From positions 101,694,852 through 101,758,851 of the forward strand of contig CM066728.1 of NCBI GenBank assembly GCA_033961575.1: 64,000 bases of DNA, read 5' to 3'. Each line of letters begins with the position of its first letter. Position 1 is the first letter of the stretch. A program made the translations under genes and the position numbers. This document shows positions 1-12,819 of this stretch, in pieces. Under the pieces are notes generated by a model that was not told the DNA's origin, ran no database searches, and saw only the letters and a list, made by a program, of their open reading frames with translations. Source of the stretch: Aselliscus stoliczkanus (taxonomy: Eukaryota; Chordata; Mammalia; Chiroptera; Hipposideridae).

Positions 1-169
1 AGAATGTATTTCCTCCTCACATGCTATCTATTTCCCTTACACATGGATGCTGCTCCATGATTCTTATGGGAACGTATACATACTACATGGAATATAACTG
101 AAATAAATCAACATAAATTTGGAAAAAGATTTCAAAAAGTATAACTCTCAGTTTATTCTTGTTTTTTTT

Positions 170-460
170 TCTTTTTTTTAAAACGTCAGCTTTATTGAGG
201 TATAAATAACAAATAGAATTATAAGATTTTTAAAGTATAAATTGTAAGACATTTAAAGTATGAATCTTATAGATAATATATTATTTTTTATATGTATACA
301 TTATGAAAGCGTCCCCCATCTATTAGTTAATGAACAAATCCACCATCTCTCATTCAGTTTTTTTCTTAAGACACTATTGGTCAAGAGCTGCTGGCCAATT
401 AGCCCTACTTGGCTGGAACTCTCTACTCCCTCTGAGTCACGTCAAGCCAACATGCATGCA
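170..460 (-). mobile_element. Old L1 fragment, antisense
   Basis: The stretch opens with 'ctttattgaggtataaat' and continues with a decayed text of the type 'aatgaacaaatccaccatctctc'. This is the antisense reading of a mammalian L1M 3' region, as known from many mammalian genomes. It carries many substitutions and no coding potential. A run of T precedes it (about 160-178). The right boundary is uncertain because the text fades into unrecognised sequence. Confidence 0.55.
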
Positions 461-3400
461 TTAGACGCCTTTTGTGTACCTAGAACTGGGAGAAATAACA
501 GGAGGAGCTCTACTGGCAGAAGGGGAATTTGCAAGCTAAAAACAAAACCTTTGTAGGGCCATTTGATGGATTTATTCTCCAATAGTGATAATAGATTGCA
601 ACATTACTCTGAAAGACAATAATTATTTCCCAGATTTGTTGTTAATTCTGTTTTAATAAAACATTATTCTGAAAGATAAAAAGTATGCCCAAGAAGTTAT
701 TACAAAATCAACTCATGAAAATGTTATGGCAATAACAACTACAATAATGGTAATGATGACTTGGAACAAAATACCATCAATTCCTCTTTTGGATGCTTGT
801 TTTGAAATGCAAATTTTCCTCCAGCATGATTGCTGTGGTAGGGAAAACTCTGAGCATAGCATAAATTTCTAATTTTGCAGTTGCTTATAGTTTCATCTGC
901 AAGAAACACTAGGTGAATGCAGAAAATCTACATGCGGTGTTCCAACCTTCTGATGACTTCAAAATAACCAATCCTTCCACCACTTCACAATAACTCACAG
1001 CTGTAACAATTCCAGATTAGCCTTCAGATTAAAGTGCTATATTTATCGTAGTATTTATGCATTTCTTAACCCTTAGACATGTATAAGACCATACCATCTC
1101 TTTTACTAGGTTTCTATCTCAATTTTTATATCAATGATGTTTTTGAGTGTTATATCCATAAACTCTATTTCCCCCACAAGCCTTGACTTTTATATTGTGT
1201 GATTTTTGCATAGCAGGGTGATTTTTAGAAACACATATGTCATATTACAGCAGTATGGATTGTACTTCATATTTTTTTGTATTTAAGGAAAGTTTATAAA
1301 AAAAATTTTTAAAAATCAAATGACCCTACAACATACTATAGAGTCCTGTGTCACATAAGGAAATCCACTCTTGAAGCACATTTAGAGCCACTATTTATTT
1401 AACTGAGAGATCTTGCTCTAAAATGAATGTATTTAAACTAGACCCACAGCTTGAGCCCAGACACATATTATAACAGGGTTCTGATGTAGCCTTAAATGGC
1501 TCTGTGTTGTCCGTTATCAGGGTAATTCCACCACCATTTCTTACTTTGCTAATGTAACCCCTTGAAAAACAATATGTGGTATAAATATCAAGGTAGGAGC
1601 AAAAGAATAGACTGATGAAAAGAAAGGGCTGAAAATCAGTGTTTAATGCCACTAAAATGGAATTAAATGATTTGATTCAAGTTTGCTTAATGACCAGAAA
1701 AGAACTTTGCAAATATCCCATTTTTGCATATTTCAAAATTTAGTTCCTGAAGTCACATAGTATGCAATACAACTCTAAAGGGCTCATTCTCTGATGCAGC
1801 TTATGTCACTGTAATATTTTGGGGGGTTTTGCAACCCCCAAAATGTGTCAATTAAACAACTAATTTATTTCTTCCCTTGCTGAGAATTTAATAGAAACTT
1901 GGTTTTAATTTACAAAGCAATGGTTAAATATTATTGTGGGATAAAGCTTGGATTTGTTAATAAAATTGATGCAAAACCAGTGACACAGACCCTTTAAAAT
2001 GTTTGGGTGTTTTGTTTTTTTGGGGTTTTTTTTTTTTGGAGGGGGAGCGGTAATAGTGGCTTACAAAACAAATTAATTTTTGTTTTAATGATGTCAGAAT
2101 ATGACACTAAAAAGGAAAAAAAAATATATGAGTATACCTACTAGTTTAGATTTTAGTTAAACCTTTATAAGGAAAACGTTTCCACACTCCAATTTTTTTC
2201 TTTTCTATTAGAAAGCAGGGTAGATTAGACAACAAGAAGCAAAGTGAAAATTTCACCTTCTTTGCTCATTCCATCGATTAGGATAGGACTGGGTTTCCAG
2301 AAAGAATTACCAAACCCATCCCCTGTGCCTGGCCTTTCTCCAAGCCTTAGGCACCTGTGTGTTTAGTTTACACTGGGTCCAGCTGACACCATCTTGTCCT
2401 GAGCAGAGCAGACTGCCATTCCTTTGCACTTGTATCATCCACTTCCATGGATTTAGGCCTGTATGTGTATTGAGGTAAGCCTTTTCACTTTCCCCTACCC
2501 CCAATCATCCCAGCTGAATCAATACAAGTGATCTTCTCCCTAACTTTTCTTTCCCACACCAAACTGGTTTCTTCTGTGACTGGAACTCTCTCCTGATTTC
2601 TAGTTTCCTTCTGGAAGACCTTGCTGCTCCCAGCGAAACTCCTTGATCATTCCACCACACCCCTACCACCAAACAATGGCTCGGATTTGTCTCCTTATAT
2701 TCCACAAGCTAAAATTATGTAATCATTGATGAAGCTAAAAAAGAAGAAAATGATTATTGCTAAAAGTCATGACATTTTGCAGGTCACATTAAAGCCCTCA
2801 CCTTAAAGGACATGACTGGGATCATACTGGGTTCATTAACATGTCTGAAGGAAGACTGCTCCAAAGTAGCTGTGGTGAGTTATAAACTGTGAAAGGAGAG
2901 ACAGAAAGACATATATGAGCTGCTCGTCAAAGCCTAGTTAACAGGCAGCAGGCCTAGCCAACAGACACAGAAAACTGTAGTCTATTCTCAAGATCTTTCT
3001 TATTCTGGTGGTGAAAACAACAGGCTAATTTGCCTGTCGCTGAAAAACACTAATGTTCATCAACTAATGCTCTATGTTCTGATACCTCCCTGGTAAGTAT
3101 CCTGATTAAAATTTGGCTTTCCTTATAGGCCAGCCTATAGGGAGGGAGCATACTGGTACCCAGGCCTTGCGTACTCTGGTTCCTATAATAGTTAAAGCCT
3201 TTGCTACAAATGGATACATTTGCATTCTCTGCCCATATTTCATCCTCGATCTCAATTAATATGAACCTGAACCTTAGAGACAGATGATTCTCAATTGCCT
3301 AACAAAATCAAGCCTCCAGATCTATAAGCCTAAGTACCTTGATAACTCTTTAAGGTAATGCCACCCTGGCAGGAATCTAGAGAAAAAGAGCAGCAGACAA

Positions 3401-5369
3401 AAAGTTGTTTAAATGGGTAATTCATTTCTTATGGAGATTTCTCCATTCCCAACCAGCTCATTTGTTCAATCCTTATTGCTGACTCACCTGACTTCACACA
3501 GAAAGGGTCGTTTGAATTTTCTGCTATGTAGAAATCTACTCACTATGACTACCACCAACACCATGCTGACCTCTCAGATACAAACATCTTCTGAAATAAA
3601 ATATAAACTTATCATATTTGTTGGGATAACAAAAATGTATTCTTACTTGAGAGTTACCCCTCCGAAGGTGTCAGCTCTCACTTTCTCATTCCAACTCTCT
3701 CCTCTTCTAATAAAACTCTACATGGATATCCATCCAGAAATAAACATCTCTAAGACAAAATTCTCCAAGATGTGCTGCCCATCTTCCTGTAGCCATCAAA
3801 TCTAGGCATCAAAATATAGACTGATATATCATAGTTTGTACCTACTCGATGTCTATCCAAACAGTACCTACAGAATATTATGAATGTGATAAATAATTTA
3901 GATGGGAAGATTGAACCATACCCTCTCATAAAAACAATATAGTGTTCATTAAGCATAACTATGGTTATAGAATATAGTCTGAGTGCATATATCAGATTCA
4001 AATTACTCGCAAGGAATCGGAGATTATTCTCAGCCTGTTATCACATGTAACAGACATGTTCTGAAGAGTGTGTATGTTTTCAGTGTGTCCCTTATTGCAC
4101 TTATCCCGTATTTGCCACTTGCTTCAGGAAGCTTATTAGAAAGTCGTAGACTCACTATGCAACTGTCAAAAAAGTTTATTAATCTATTTTTATGGATAGC
4201 TTTGCCTGTCTCAAACATGCTTATACAGTGTTAACTATGGCTTTGTCAACCTGTCTCTAAGCCCCGAATATTGTTCTGCTTCTTTTCATGTTCTCTGTGA
4301 TGTTAAGGTTTTCTCTATCCCAGACAAGTTTCCTCTTTAGGATCAGCTTCCTTTCTGCTGTACAGAAACAGTACTGGACTGGGTGTGATGATAACTAGAG
4401 GCAAAAAGACAAGCCCTGCCCTCAGAGAGCTTCCAGTATATAGGAAGGTCAGGCATGGTCATCTAAGCCACTTCTCTACAAAAAGAAGAGATGTCAGTGC
4501 CAACTGATTAGTAATAAGCAAAATGCTTCTGTAGCAGAAGAAATCATTTTAAGGCAGAAAGAGACGGCACTTCAGATTTCTTAGACAAAGGAAACTTTGA
4601 TTTGAGCCTCAAAGGATGTGTAAGATTTAGGTAAGCAAAGGATAAAAAGGAAGGAATGGCTGAGGGAAGGGCTAGGTTAGGAGGGGTGGTACAGAAATGG
4701 CATATGCCAGACACATTTGGGCCAATGGTGAAATAACCAGCAGAACCCATTTGTTGGTAGTCCCCTCATGAAGTCATTGATTTTGCAACATTCCCACCCT
4801 GACACAGGTTCAGAATTTCCATGCATTGCCAAAAAGACTCCATTCTGAGCAAGGCAAAATGAGTAGATTTCATAGGGAACATGGAGGAGGGTCTTTATGA
4901 CGCAATAACCAACACACACTTATAGACCTCCACTCAATTTTTTTTTCTCTCTGGGAAATCTTGCTCCCAAAGAAACCAAGAGTCTTTCTTACTATAACAC
5001 TCTACCCACTGGGATTCTGGGCCATTGCACCTCCTCTCTCCTTTCTTTGTTAAGTAGAAGAGTTTCCCTCTTTCTCTTGCTGTTGTCCTAAGCATCACTT
5101 TTTCCTCAGAAGGACTCGCCAAGACGCCTTCTCCCAATAGTCTGCCATTCTGCGCCCAGCAGCTAAGAAAATGGATTTTTCCCTTAATAGTATCCCATTA
5201 GTTGGGCAGGAAGACCATTCACTTGGAGATGTATGAGAAGTAAGGATGGAAAGCCATGTTGTGGCTAGAAGGTGGAGGGTTCTTCGCATTCAAACACTAC
5301 TAGGGACCATTTAGAAATGGCATGATGAAAAGAGTGTTATATGAAAATTAATCCATAATCCAGATGGAA
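461..5369. other. Long stretch without a recognised gene
   Basis: AT-rich, unremarkable sequence. Open frames are short and look random. It holds a G/C hairpin at 1816-1844, a T/G-rich low-complexity tract at 2005-2050, and a somewhat GC-richer patch at 2310-2700 that I do not recognise. At 4360-4760 there is text such as 'ccctgccctcagagagctt' followed by 'cctcaaaggatgtgtaag'. This pattern belongs to a very old, widely dispersed mammalian repeat that I cannot name with certainty. No promoter, exon chain or RNA gene is visible. Confidence 0.5.
1816..1844. repeat. G/C-clamped inverted repeat (hairpin)
   Basis: ATTTTGGGGG (1816-1825) and CCCCCAAAAT (1835-1844) form a perfect 10-bp stem with a 9-nt loop. 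It is not inside any repeat I recognise. It could be chance or the relic of a palindromic DNA transposon end; no target-site duplication was found. Confidence 0.6.
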
Positions 5370-5627
5370 ATGAATTAGCAAATGAACTAACAGAATAAAA
5401 TGAAAACAAACTCATAGATACAGCCAACTGAATTGGGGAAGGGAGGGGAAGGAAGGTAGGAAGAAGGGGAACTGGATAAAGGTGGTCAAATATATGCTAA
5501 TGAAAGGAAACTAGACTTTGGAGGATGAGCATTCAATAGAGTGTACAAATATTGCATTCTAATGCTGTATACCTGAAATTTATATAATGTTATTAACCAA
5601 TGTTACCTCAATAAATTTTAAACATTA
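5370..5627 (+). mobile_element. L1 3'-end fragment
   Basis: Reads from 'aaaatgaaaacaaactcata' through a purine-rich 3' UTR tract (ggaagggaggggaaggaagg) to 'atgctgtatacctgaaattt' and 'cctcaataaa'. This is the standard 3' terminus of laurasiatherian L1s: purine tract, 'acctgaa' block and AATAAA. It is a 5'-truncated, non-coding insertion. Confidence 0.8.
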
Positions 5628-5635
5628 ATCCAGGG

Positions 5636-5825
5636 GCCAGGGTCAGATTCTGGGGTATGCAATCTATGCAGTCAGGCACATAGGGCCTGGGGTTCATAAG
5701 AGCCCTACACATGGTTTCATGCTCTGCTCTGGCCATCTTGAAATACTTAATAACTTTTGAACATGGGGTCCTGCATTTTCATTTTGCACTGGGTCCCTCC
5801 AATTAAGTAGCTGGTCCTGCCAGGG
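5636..5825. mobile_element. Probable old hAT-like DNA transposon
   Basis: The text 'ggtcctgcattttcattttg' followed by 'cactgggtccctccaatt' and 'agctggtcctgccaggggc' matches the style of old hAT MITEs with imperfect CAGGG-type ends (CAGGGTCAG on the left, CAGGACCAG read from the right). The ends are degraded and no 8-bp duplication was confirmed. Family assignment is tentative. Confidence 0.4.
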
Positions 5826-8800
5826 GCAGCCCCTAGAAAAACACCTGATACATATTGGTTAAATAGTGGTTGAATGAAAAAAGAGTTGTTTATTTTTAAT
5901 AAATTATGCAGAGGAGATTGAAAAGGGAAGCTATCAGAATCCAGAGGCAGATACCCCAATACAAGGTAATGTGGGTTTGATCTAGGGCAGGTCATATAGA
6001 GTTGTCAAAGCATAGAACTGAGTGATAGAAGACATGGGTTCTATTGTAGAACCTTTTTTTGAGATTTGCTAAGGTCGTTTCCAGCCTCACAGGGGACTTT
6101 TCTAATAATATTTGAGCATATTCTCAAAAAAAAAAAAAGAACAATAAGAAAAATATAATTATGGGAGCTATTGCCTAAATATGTTTCTATAGTCATTTGA
6201 AAATATATGGAATTTGAGAAATAAGGAAGCAAAACCCACAGAAGGAGAAGAAAAAACTAAATTTGCCACAAGGAAATAAATAAAGTTTGTGGACCAGATC
6301 AAATCCCGCCTAATGAGCAGCTGATCCAACTCAAGAAAACTGTCCAGCAGAAAAGAAGGCACTCAATAAACTCTTGAATCAAATGACTCCTTCTTTAAAC
6401 ATTTAACAAAAACATACAGTACAGTTTCTAATCACAGTTAACCATATACTCTCCCACCCCCCTTCATTTATAAATCCATAGGGGTCTATTATTCATGGTT
6501 TTGGCTTATTTACATCTAAGTCAGTGCAATGCTATTTGTGAAGAGATATGTGAGCTCAAGAAGATTTCTGAGCCTTTTAAAGACAATTGATTGTTAGAAC
6601 TCATGATACAGTGTGATGCCAAGTCTATAAACACCCGAGACCTATAGTCTAAACTTAGCATTAGGAGTCTTTCCATTTCAAAATGTCCTTGAAGTTGGCA
6701 AGGGGTCCATTCCTCTCCCTTGATCCTCTTTAATGCCAAAATGTCTTGAAGGAGATAATAAATATTAATATATGTTTGATAAAAATTTACAGAGGAGTGG
6801 AGATTGAATTTGGTCTGTGGGGTTGGAGCCTTCTGCCCTATGGAAGCATACTGAATATCGACTTTTGTGCCTCCTGCCCTGATTTCCCTCCTCACTTCAG
6901 AGGATGTTTTCTGGCCATGTTAAATGCACTGTTGGTGGTGGAAACTGAAATCTAAACATATGATCCTAGCCTCATATTTTGCTGGTCTCTAAACATACAT
7001 TCACAACTACCAATACATTGTCAATATTACTGATCTTGTTAGTATGTTTCATAATTGTTCCAGAAACCACCATCAACTTATACTCCCAACATTTTAATCT
7101 CTCACTAACATAAAGTAAAAGTTATTAGTTTCATTTAATCTTAAATAAAACCTCAAAAGTACAAGAGCACACATTGTCTACTAGGCCCTCAATTAGGAAA
7201 TGTCCCACGTAGTCAATTATTATTTTTTTTCTGTTTGTCAGTGAAATGCCATTCCAATTAAAAAAACAAAAACAAACACAAACAGACAAAGCTCTGTGTT
7301 CATTCCAGACCGTCAGTCCAGTATTAAATATCAGGCAATCTGTGTACTGTATTATTGTTCATACATTTCTAATGAGGAGTATGGCTTTACTTACCTATTT
7401 ATGCCCATTTCTGTTCATTCTATTATTATTTTTATTTTAAAATATTCTCTATTTTGGTACCATTTCAAAGCATTCTAATTAAGTCTATTTACTTCCACAT
7501 TATCATTAAAATGAATGTAGACATGAGGGTCAAGATCAGGATTAGAAAATGCAATTTGGCAGATCTCGTTCCCCAAATTACAATTTCCTTTGGTCACCGA
7601 CGCAAAGGAGACACTGACCCTCTGATATTATCCTTCCCTTTTTTTGGCCACACATCCTCAGCACTTGCAAACAAAAGTAATGCCTTACTTTGTTTTTTCT
7701 TGATGTTACCCTTGTCCCTTGTGACAGTATCCTCAGAAATGAAACCTGGTTTAGCAGATCTATCCCTCCTTTCAAATAGCTGAGAAACTATGTAGAGGCT
7801 GAGAATCGGTAAGTATGTCAACAAAATAGAGAGTTCAGAGGGGCCAGGAAGCTTTCTAACCTCCAATTCTATCATCGTCTAACCACAAATGCTGGCAATC
7901 ACTTCAATAAAGGGAAAAACCTTTATTCAACCTTTAGATAAGAACTTACATTCAACCATGCCAAGAAGTGATATTAAAGCATCTTAAGCTCACAGTACAG
8001 AGATTATTAAATACTTTCTTACATACGTGGTATTAGGTTCCATTACTGTAGCAAAACACTGAAATGCACCCACCGCACAGGGGCTAAATGCTGCTTTTAG
8101 TAGCAATTAGAAAAGTTGTAAACTCCTTCAAAACTGGTCAGTTTCACCTCGAGTCAGTCCTCAGAATGAATATGAAATTCAGTTTGTGCCCCAATATAAT
8201 AAGTAGGCATCACGTTGTGGCCTCTGCCACTGTTATACCCACTCTGAGGCTTGACTGTGCCTCAGTGAACACCTTCCCTCATCATGGAAATTGCCAGGTT
8301 TATCAAGCTCATCATAGGCCATAACTGAAAAGAATATTCTCTATGCTTAATTCTGTCTTCTCATGCCCAAAGGGGCAACAATATGAGTCAGTGTTCCAGG
8401 CACCACTGTATGTGTGAAGCCATTAAAAACTGGAACCTTAGTGAAGCAGAAAACAGATGGCCTTTAATCTCAGCTCCGAGAGCCAATAGGACATTTGATC
8501 TCCAGAGTGGGGATATACCTCAGAACACAGGAAGCGATTCACAGGACTGGAAGAGAAAAACACTAGAACGTCTATTTGTATTTTTATCACAAGCTTTTAC
8601 AGTTCTGTAACCTGTGTGCTTGTAATGTACATAGTGCTGTATGCATATAATTTACAGATACAACATATATAGACCTGCACATATACACATACATATATGT
8701 ATAAGACTATAAATATGTATGATGATAAGGTTTGAGGGCCCATGCCTACCAGGACAAGAGTTCTATATTAAGGATAGGAATTTTCCTGGCAAACTTCAAC

Positions 8801-9763
8801 CCAAACGTTTTTACCCATCACAATTCATGACATGTACAAACCCCCTTCCACTATGATATCTCAGGACATTTATACGCATTTGGAAGAAGAATCTTATACT
8901 AATTGTTTCTTTCCAGAGCAACTCTCAGGAGAGAACATTTCACAAGAGAAAAGACTCACACTCCTCATTCTCCCCAGAATTTTGAATGGCCAAGTGAAAA
9001 CTAAAATGGAGCAGGACAAAAAGAGTTGGACAACTTTGTCAATTAGGAAGGATCCATGGAACTGTGTGGGCGAGAAAACTCAACCATTGTGTCATTGCAA
9101 CCAGAGGAAAAAAGATGTTTCTGTCAACATAATAATAATGCCAGGAATTTCTCAGAGTGTGGGACATGGACACAGACAAAGACTATTAGCAGATGATTCA
9201 AGCCAGCAAAACAAAAGAAAAAGAGTGCCTCGATCAACATCAATACAAAAATTCTATCCTAGTCGTTCTTTTCAAGGATACTTACTGCTAACCTAATAAT
9301 ACACCTATAATAACACCACATCGCAATTCCCCTCAACACTTCCTAGCTGTCAGTGTTAGTGTCCGTAGGTCCACTACATATGTCTCATTTTTCTAGTAAA
9401 TACCAGCTTATATAAACAAATTTGGACAGATTGAGAAGACATTTCCAATGCAATTAAAAGATATTTGAACCAGTTGGCTCTAAGTGACATCTGAAATCAT
9501 ATTCTCCTATATAGACAAGATAAGTAGCACTTTCCGATGAATAATTTCTGAAGAAAGTTCATTAATATGTGATTGAGTCACATCTTGGAGAACAGCCACA
9601 TAACTTGATGAAATATGATTTGAAAAATGTGTCTTCCTTCACTCTGTCATTCTACACTCTGTGATGCTGGCTAGTACATGTATTATTTATTTTTGTCATA
9701 TTTGGGCCACATGGAACCGTAGGTCTTAGTCATCTCATTTCATCATTTTTTCATTAGTTAAAC
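5826..9763. other. Stretch without a recognised gene
   Basis: AT-rich sequence with no recognised repeat or gene. The longest open frame of the window lies here (8832-9296, plus strand, 154 codons). It has no recognisable domain, no favourable start context and low-complexity-free but unfamiliar composition. A frame of this length is expected about once by chance in 64 kb of such sequence. I treat it as non-coding. Confidence 0.5.
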
Positions 9764-10102
9764 CAGCAGTTAACACACTATAGCCTACGGGCCAAATCTG
9801 GTCTGCCACCTGGTTTTGTACAGCCTATGACCTAAGAGTGCTTTTTATATTTTTAAATGGTTGAAAAAAATTTTTTTAAAGAATAATATATCATCATACA
9901 TGAAAATTAAATGGAATTCAACCTTCAGTGTCCACAAATAAAGTTTTATTGAAATACAACCATGCCCATTCCTCTACATGTTGTCTGTGGATGCTTTCAC
10001 ATGACAGAGGCAGAGTTGGGTAGTTGTAACACAGACTTCTGGACCCCAAATCCTAAAATATTCACTCTCTGGTTCTTTACACAAAAAGTCTGCTGAGCCC
10101 TG
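9764..10102. mobile_element. hAT-Charlie-type non-autonomous transposon
   Basis: It begins with a TIR-like 'cagcagttaacacactatag' and continues 'gggccaaatctgg', 'aataaagttttattgaaata' and 'caaccatgcccattc', then 'aaaaagtctgctgagccctg' at the right end. This matches the familiar mammalian hAT element whose ends read CAGGGGTCGGCAAACT. It is old (many substitutions, an AT-rich insertion near 9850-9890) and non-coding. No clean 8-bp duplication was found. Confidence 0.75.
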
Positions 10103-10746
10103 ACCTATACAGACCAAAGTTGGGAATCACCACTTTCCACTTTTTATGTAAAGCCAGGCTACGTTTGCCATTTTAAACTCTATTTGATTACTATTAAAAG
10201 TATTAGTATTAAAAGTAAAAGTATTAAAGTCTATTTAATACTTTTCAAAAGACATAAATTCTGAATGGTTTTACTGTGATTAGGCAGGAAAAGAAAGGCA
10301 GATTGATATATGTATCTATCTAGAACTATTCTAATTACCCACAAGGGTCATTTGTTCCAATGCCTATCTTATCTCAATTAATTTTAATGTGTAATTAATG
10401 TTGCTAATTCATTTCATGAGTGTACCATCCTCTGCAGCACTTGATCTGAACAGATCCAATCATGGTTGCACCTGAGCCAGACCTGCTGATTTATGTTTAT
10501 CAATATGAGTTTAACGTCATGTTAAAAAGGAATTAGATTGGCAGGGATCTTTTGTTCCCCACCAAATTCCGGCACTTCTCCCTTCCTGAATTGTATTCAC
10601 GTAACGGTTTTCTCCATGGCAGCCTTAGATTGAGGGTGCTACTAGTATGAACTTATTCCAGAAACATGGCCCTTCACATTAAACATGATCTAATGGAACA
10701 TCTGACTATCAAACAGCAACTTCATCACTTTAAAAAAATCACAAGG

Positions 10747-10859
10747 AGGGCCCACCGAGTGGCACAGTGGTTAAGCACTGGCTTGGGAAGCCAGCGGCCC
10801 CGGTTCGGGTCCCATATATGAGGGCCAGTGACAATGCCCTCAAAAAAAAAAAAGTCAAA
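10747..10859 (+). mobile_element. Short tRNA-derived SINE (head-only type) with 15-bp TSD
   Basis: A tRNA-like head (A box 'agtggcacagtgg', B box 'ggttcgggtccc') is followed by 'gagggccagtgac', 'gccctc' and an A-rich tail. It is bounded by perfect direct repeats AAAAAAATCACAAGG at 10732-10746 and 10860-10874, the hallmark of L1-mediated insertion. It is close in sequence to the copies at 29127, 39279, 43988, 45029 and 51015, so the family was active fairly recently. Confidence 0.9.
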
Positions 10860-10874
10860 AAAAAAATCACAAGG

Positions 10875-11184
10875 GACATGAAATGACAACAAAACAAATG
10901 AGATGTGATAGGAAAGTAGTTACCACAGGCTTAGAATGTGCACCTTTTCCTCTTTCATATGGTTTTTCTTTCACCTTTGATTTTCCCTTTGTTTTCTGGC
11001 CAAATGCTACTGCAGGATGGAGCTCACATCACAGGAAGCTGTCTTTATGCCTCTTCTCTGTTATTCCAAAGTACTAAGCATATGTCTTTATTAAAGTAGC
11101 TACTTTTTGTTTTGACTTTTAACATGTCAATATCTTTAGAGTACTGGTTTCTTAGAGGAAGAAGCCATGTTCTTCTTTGTCTTT
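10875..11184. other. Short unannotated interval
   Basis: Ordinary sequence between a SINE and an L1 fragment. I see no feature in it. Confidence 0.4.
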
Positions 11185-11355
11185 TATTTTACTTTTTTTA
11201 GTTTCAGGTACACAGAACAGTGTAATAGTTAGGCATTTACACCCCTCACAAAGCAATAATCCCCCCCCACCCAATCTACCAACCCTCGTATCTAGTTGCT
11301 ACCATTCCATGGACTCTATTCCCCATGCTGTTGTTTGTACCTTTGGTCCTCAGTA
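11185..11355 (-). mobile_element. L1 3'-UTR fragment, antisense
   Basis: 'gtttcaggtacacagaacag' and 'tagttaggcatttacacccc' are the reverse reading of the L1 3' end seen in sense elsewhere here ('gtctaaccactatgctgtac', 'acctgaaattaatata'). The copy is 5'-truncated and non-coding. Confidence 0.75.
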
Positions 11356-11584
11356 CCAGTCTCGTGCCCCGTGCATCAGAAGTGCTCAGCAAAAAGGAGT
11401 TGAAGTGACAACTTTTCTCTGTTTTAACATTTTCAATTTCTTTCAATAATCAGTTATTTCTCATTACCAGTACCACTAAGGACATACTGATTGTGACTCG
11501 ACTCAAAACAAACATTTAGGCATAAAATTTAAAAACTGATCTATTTCAATGAAGCAATTTATCATTAAAAAGATGAAAACAGAA

Positions 11585-11745
11585 CTGACTCTGTGTGGTA
11601 AACAGACAATGTGATATATAGATGATGTATTACAGAATTATACACCTGAACTCTATTGCCAACAATTGTCACCCTAATAAACTTTAATTTAAAAAATAAA
11701 TAAATAAATATAAATAAATAATAAATAAATAAAATAAAAATTTTA
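11585..11745 (+). mobile_element. L1 3'-end fragment with (TAAA)n tail
   Basis: 'gatgatgtattacagaatta' followed by 'tacacctgaact' and 'ccctaataaactttaattt' is an L1 3' terminus. It closely resembles the copy at 49235-49355. The tail has grown into a TAAA/AAAT microsatellite (about 11694-11745). Confidence 0.75.
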
Positions 11746-11751
11746 CTTGTA

Positions 11752-11830
11752 TTGGGTTGTTGGAAAAGTCATGATGTATTTTTTCTGTTTTTCGTTGCAA
11801 AAATGCTTCATGACTTTTCCAACAACCCAA
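11752..11830 (-). mobile_element. Palindromic mariner MITE, copy 1
   Basis: A 79-bp element with perfect 23-bp terminal inverted repeats (11752-11774 and 11808-11830) starting TTGGGTTGTTGGAAAAGTCA. It is flanked by the TA duplication expected of Tc1/mariner (11750-11751, 11831-11832). Size and design recall human MADE1, an 80-bp MITE derived from a mariner, but the terminal sequence is different. Strand is set relative to the second copy at 47515-47594, whose interior reads in the opposite direction. It has no coding capacity. Confidence 0.9.
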
Positions 11831-11889
11831 TAGTAAGTACTATAGTGATCAATTGTTATAGGGGAAACCTCTCAGGCATGACTCATGTG

Positions 11890-11892
<3 letters not shown>

Positions 11893-11946
<54 letters not shown>
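11893..11946. repeat. (CT)n microsatellite
   Basis: About 24 CT dinucleotides, followed by a pyrimidine-rich run to about 11990. Open frames across it are repeat artefacts. Confidence 0.95.
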
Positions 11947-11947
<1 letters not shown>

Positions 11948-12560
11948 CCCACCCCTTCCTCCACTTCTCCCTCTCCCCCTCTTGCCTGGTAAATACACTG
12001 GCGGGAAATTCACAGCCCTCTGGCTGCCCACCACCAGGCCTCCTCATAATACCACCAGCCCTGGGTTAGAGATGACCTTTCTCCCGTGTGCTGTGCAGTC
12101 TGGGCAGAGGCTGTGCCACCCACCACAGAGACCAACGAGGCAGGCTGCCTGCCTCCACTCCAGGCTGTGCAAAACCCTCTCCAGGGCCCTGACTCTCCAG
12201 GGAGTGGCTATGAGGACCGGATGAGGCTTTTGGCCATGGTGACAGCATCCCCTCTGCTCTTGCTGGGTGACTTCCACGATAGCTCCTGATACTGCACTTC
12301 TGGCTTATAGGGGTGTCTGACCATTATCCAGACCCAGGCCTCCAGCCTTGCTCTGTTTTTCTAACAGTATTTGTTCAAAAACTTCCTTTTTGTCTAAAAT
12401 GACAGCTGTTGCTCTCTCTGGCTTACAAAAATTCTGACTAATAAAGGTATCAGACAAGGCTATTCAGAAATTTAGCTGCATGTGGAAAAATGCCAATATA
12501 TTTAGTGAATAATAATACTAATTATTATTATTATACTAATTATAATTATTACTAGTGTTA
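11947..12560. other. GC-richer patch of unknown nature
   Basis: About 11990-12290 is clearly richer in G and C than its surroundings ('cctcttgcctggtaaatac', 'ggctgtgccacccaccacag', 'gcctgcctccactccaggct') yet has few CpG, so it is not a CpG island. It is open in several overlapping frames with no recognisable protein. It could be an unrecognised LTR or an old repeat. No exon structure was supported. Confidence 0.4.
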
Positions 12561-12579
12561 TTATGGTTTATATATAGTA

Positions 12580-12735
12580 ACTCTTCATTATGTGGCATTT
12601 AATTCTCATAAAAACTCTATGAGGTGAAGCAGTTTCCATCATTATCATTTTCTGTGGATAAGAAAATTAAGGCAAAAGGATAAATCAGTATCACAGGGTC
12701 ATGTGGCTCATAAGTGATGAAGTATAGCTTCAAAT
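12580..12735 (-). mobile_element. MIR SINE, antisense
   Basis: 'aattctcataaaaactctat' then 'gaggtgaagcag' and 'gataagaaaattaaggc' is a decayed antisense MIR core (consensus style: 'tcctcacaacaaccctatga', 'cagatgaggaaactgaggc'). Ancient tRNA-derived SINE, non-coding. Confidence 0.75.
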
Positions 12736-12819
12736 ATAGGCAGTCTATCTTTATATTATTCATTCTTAATAAGAAGAATGGTATAATTCTTATTATTATT
12801 ATTGCTAATAATACCTGCT

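Noticed and set aside
3413..3805. 130-codon open frame on the plus strand
   Set aside because: Length is compatible with chance, no domain or codon pattern is recognisable, and no splice context supports it.
11752..12224. Overlapping open frames across the (CT)n tract and the GC-rich patch
   Set aside because: They depend on the dinucleotide repeat and a GC-rich stretch open in several frames at once; no domain is recognisable.
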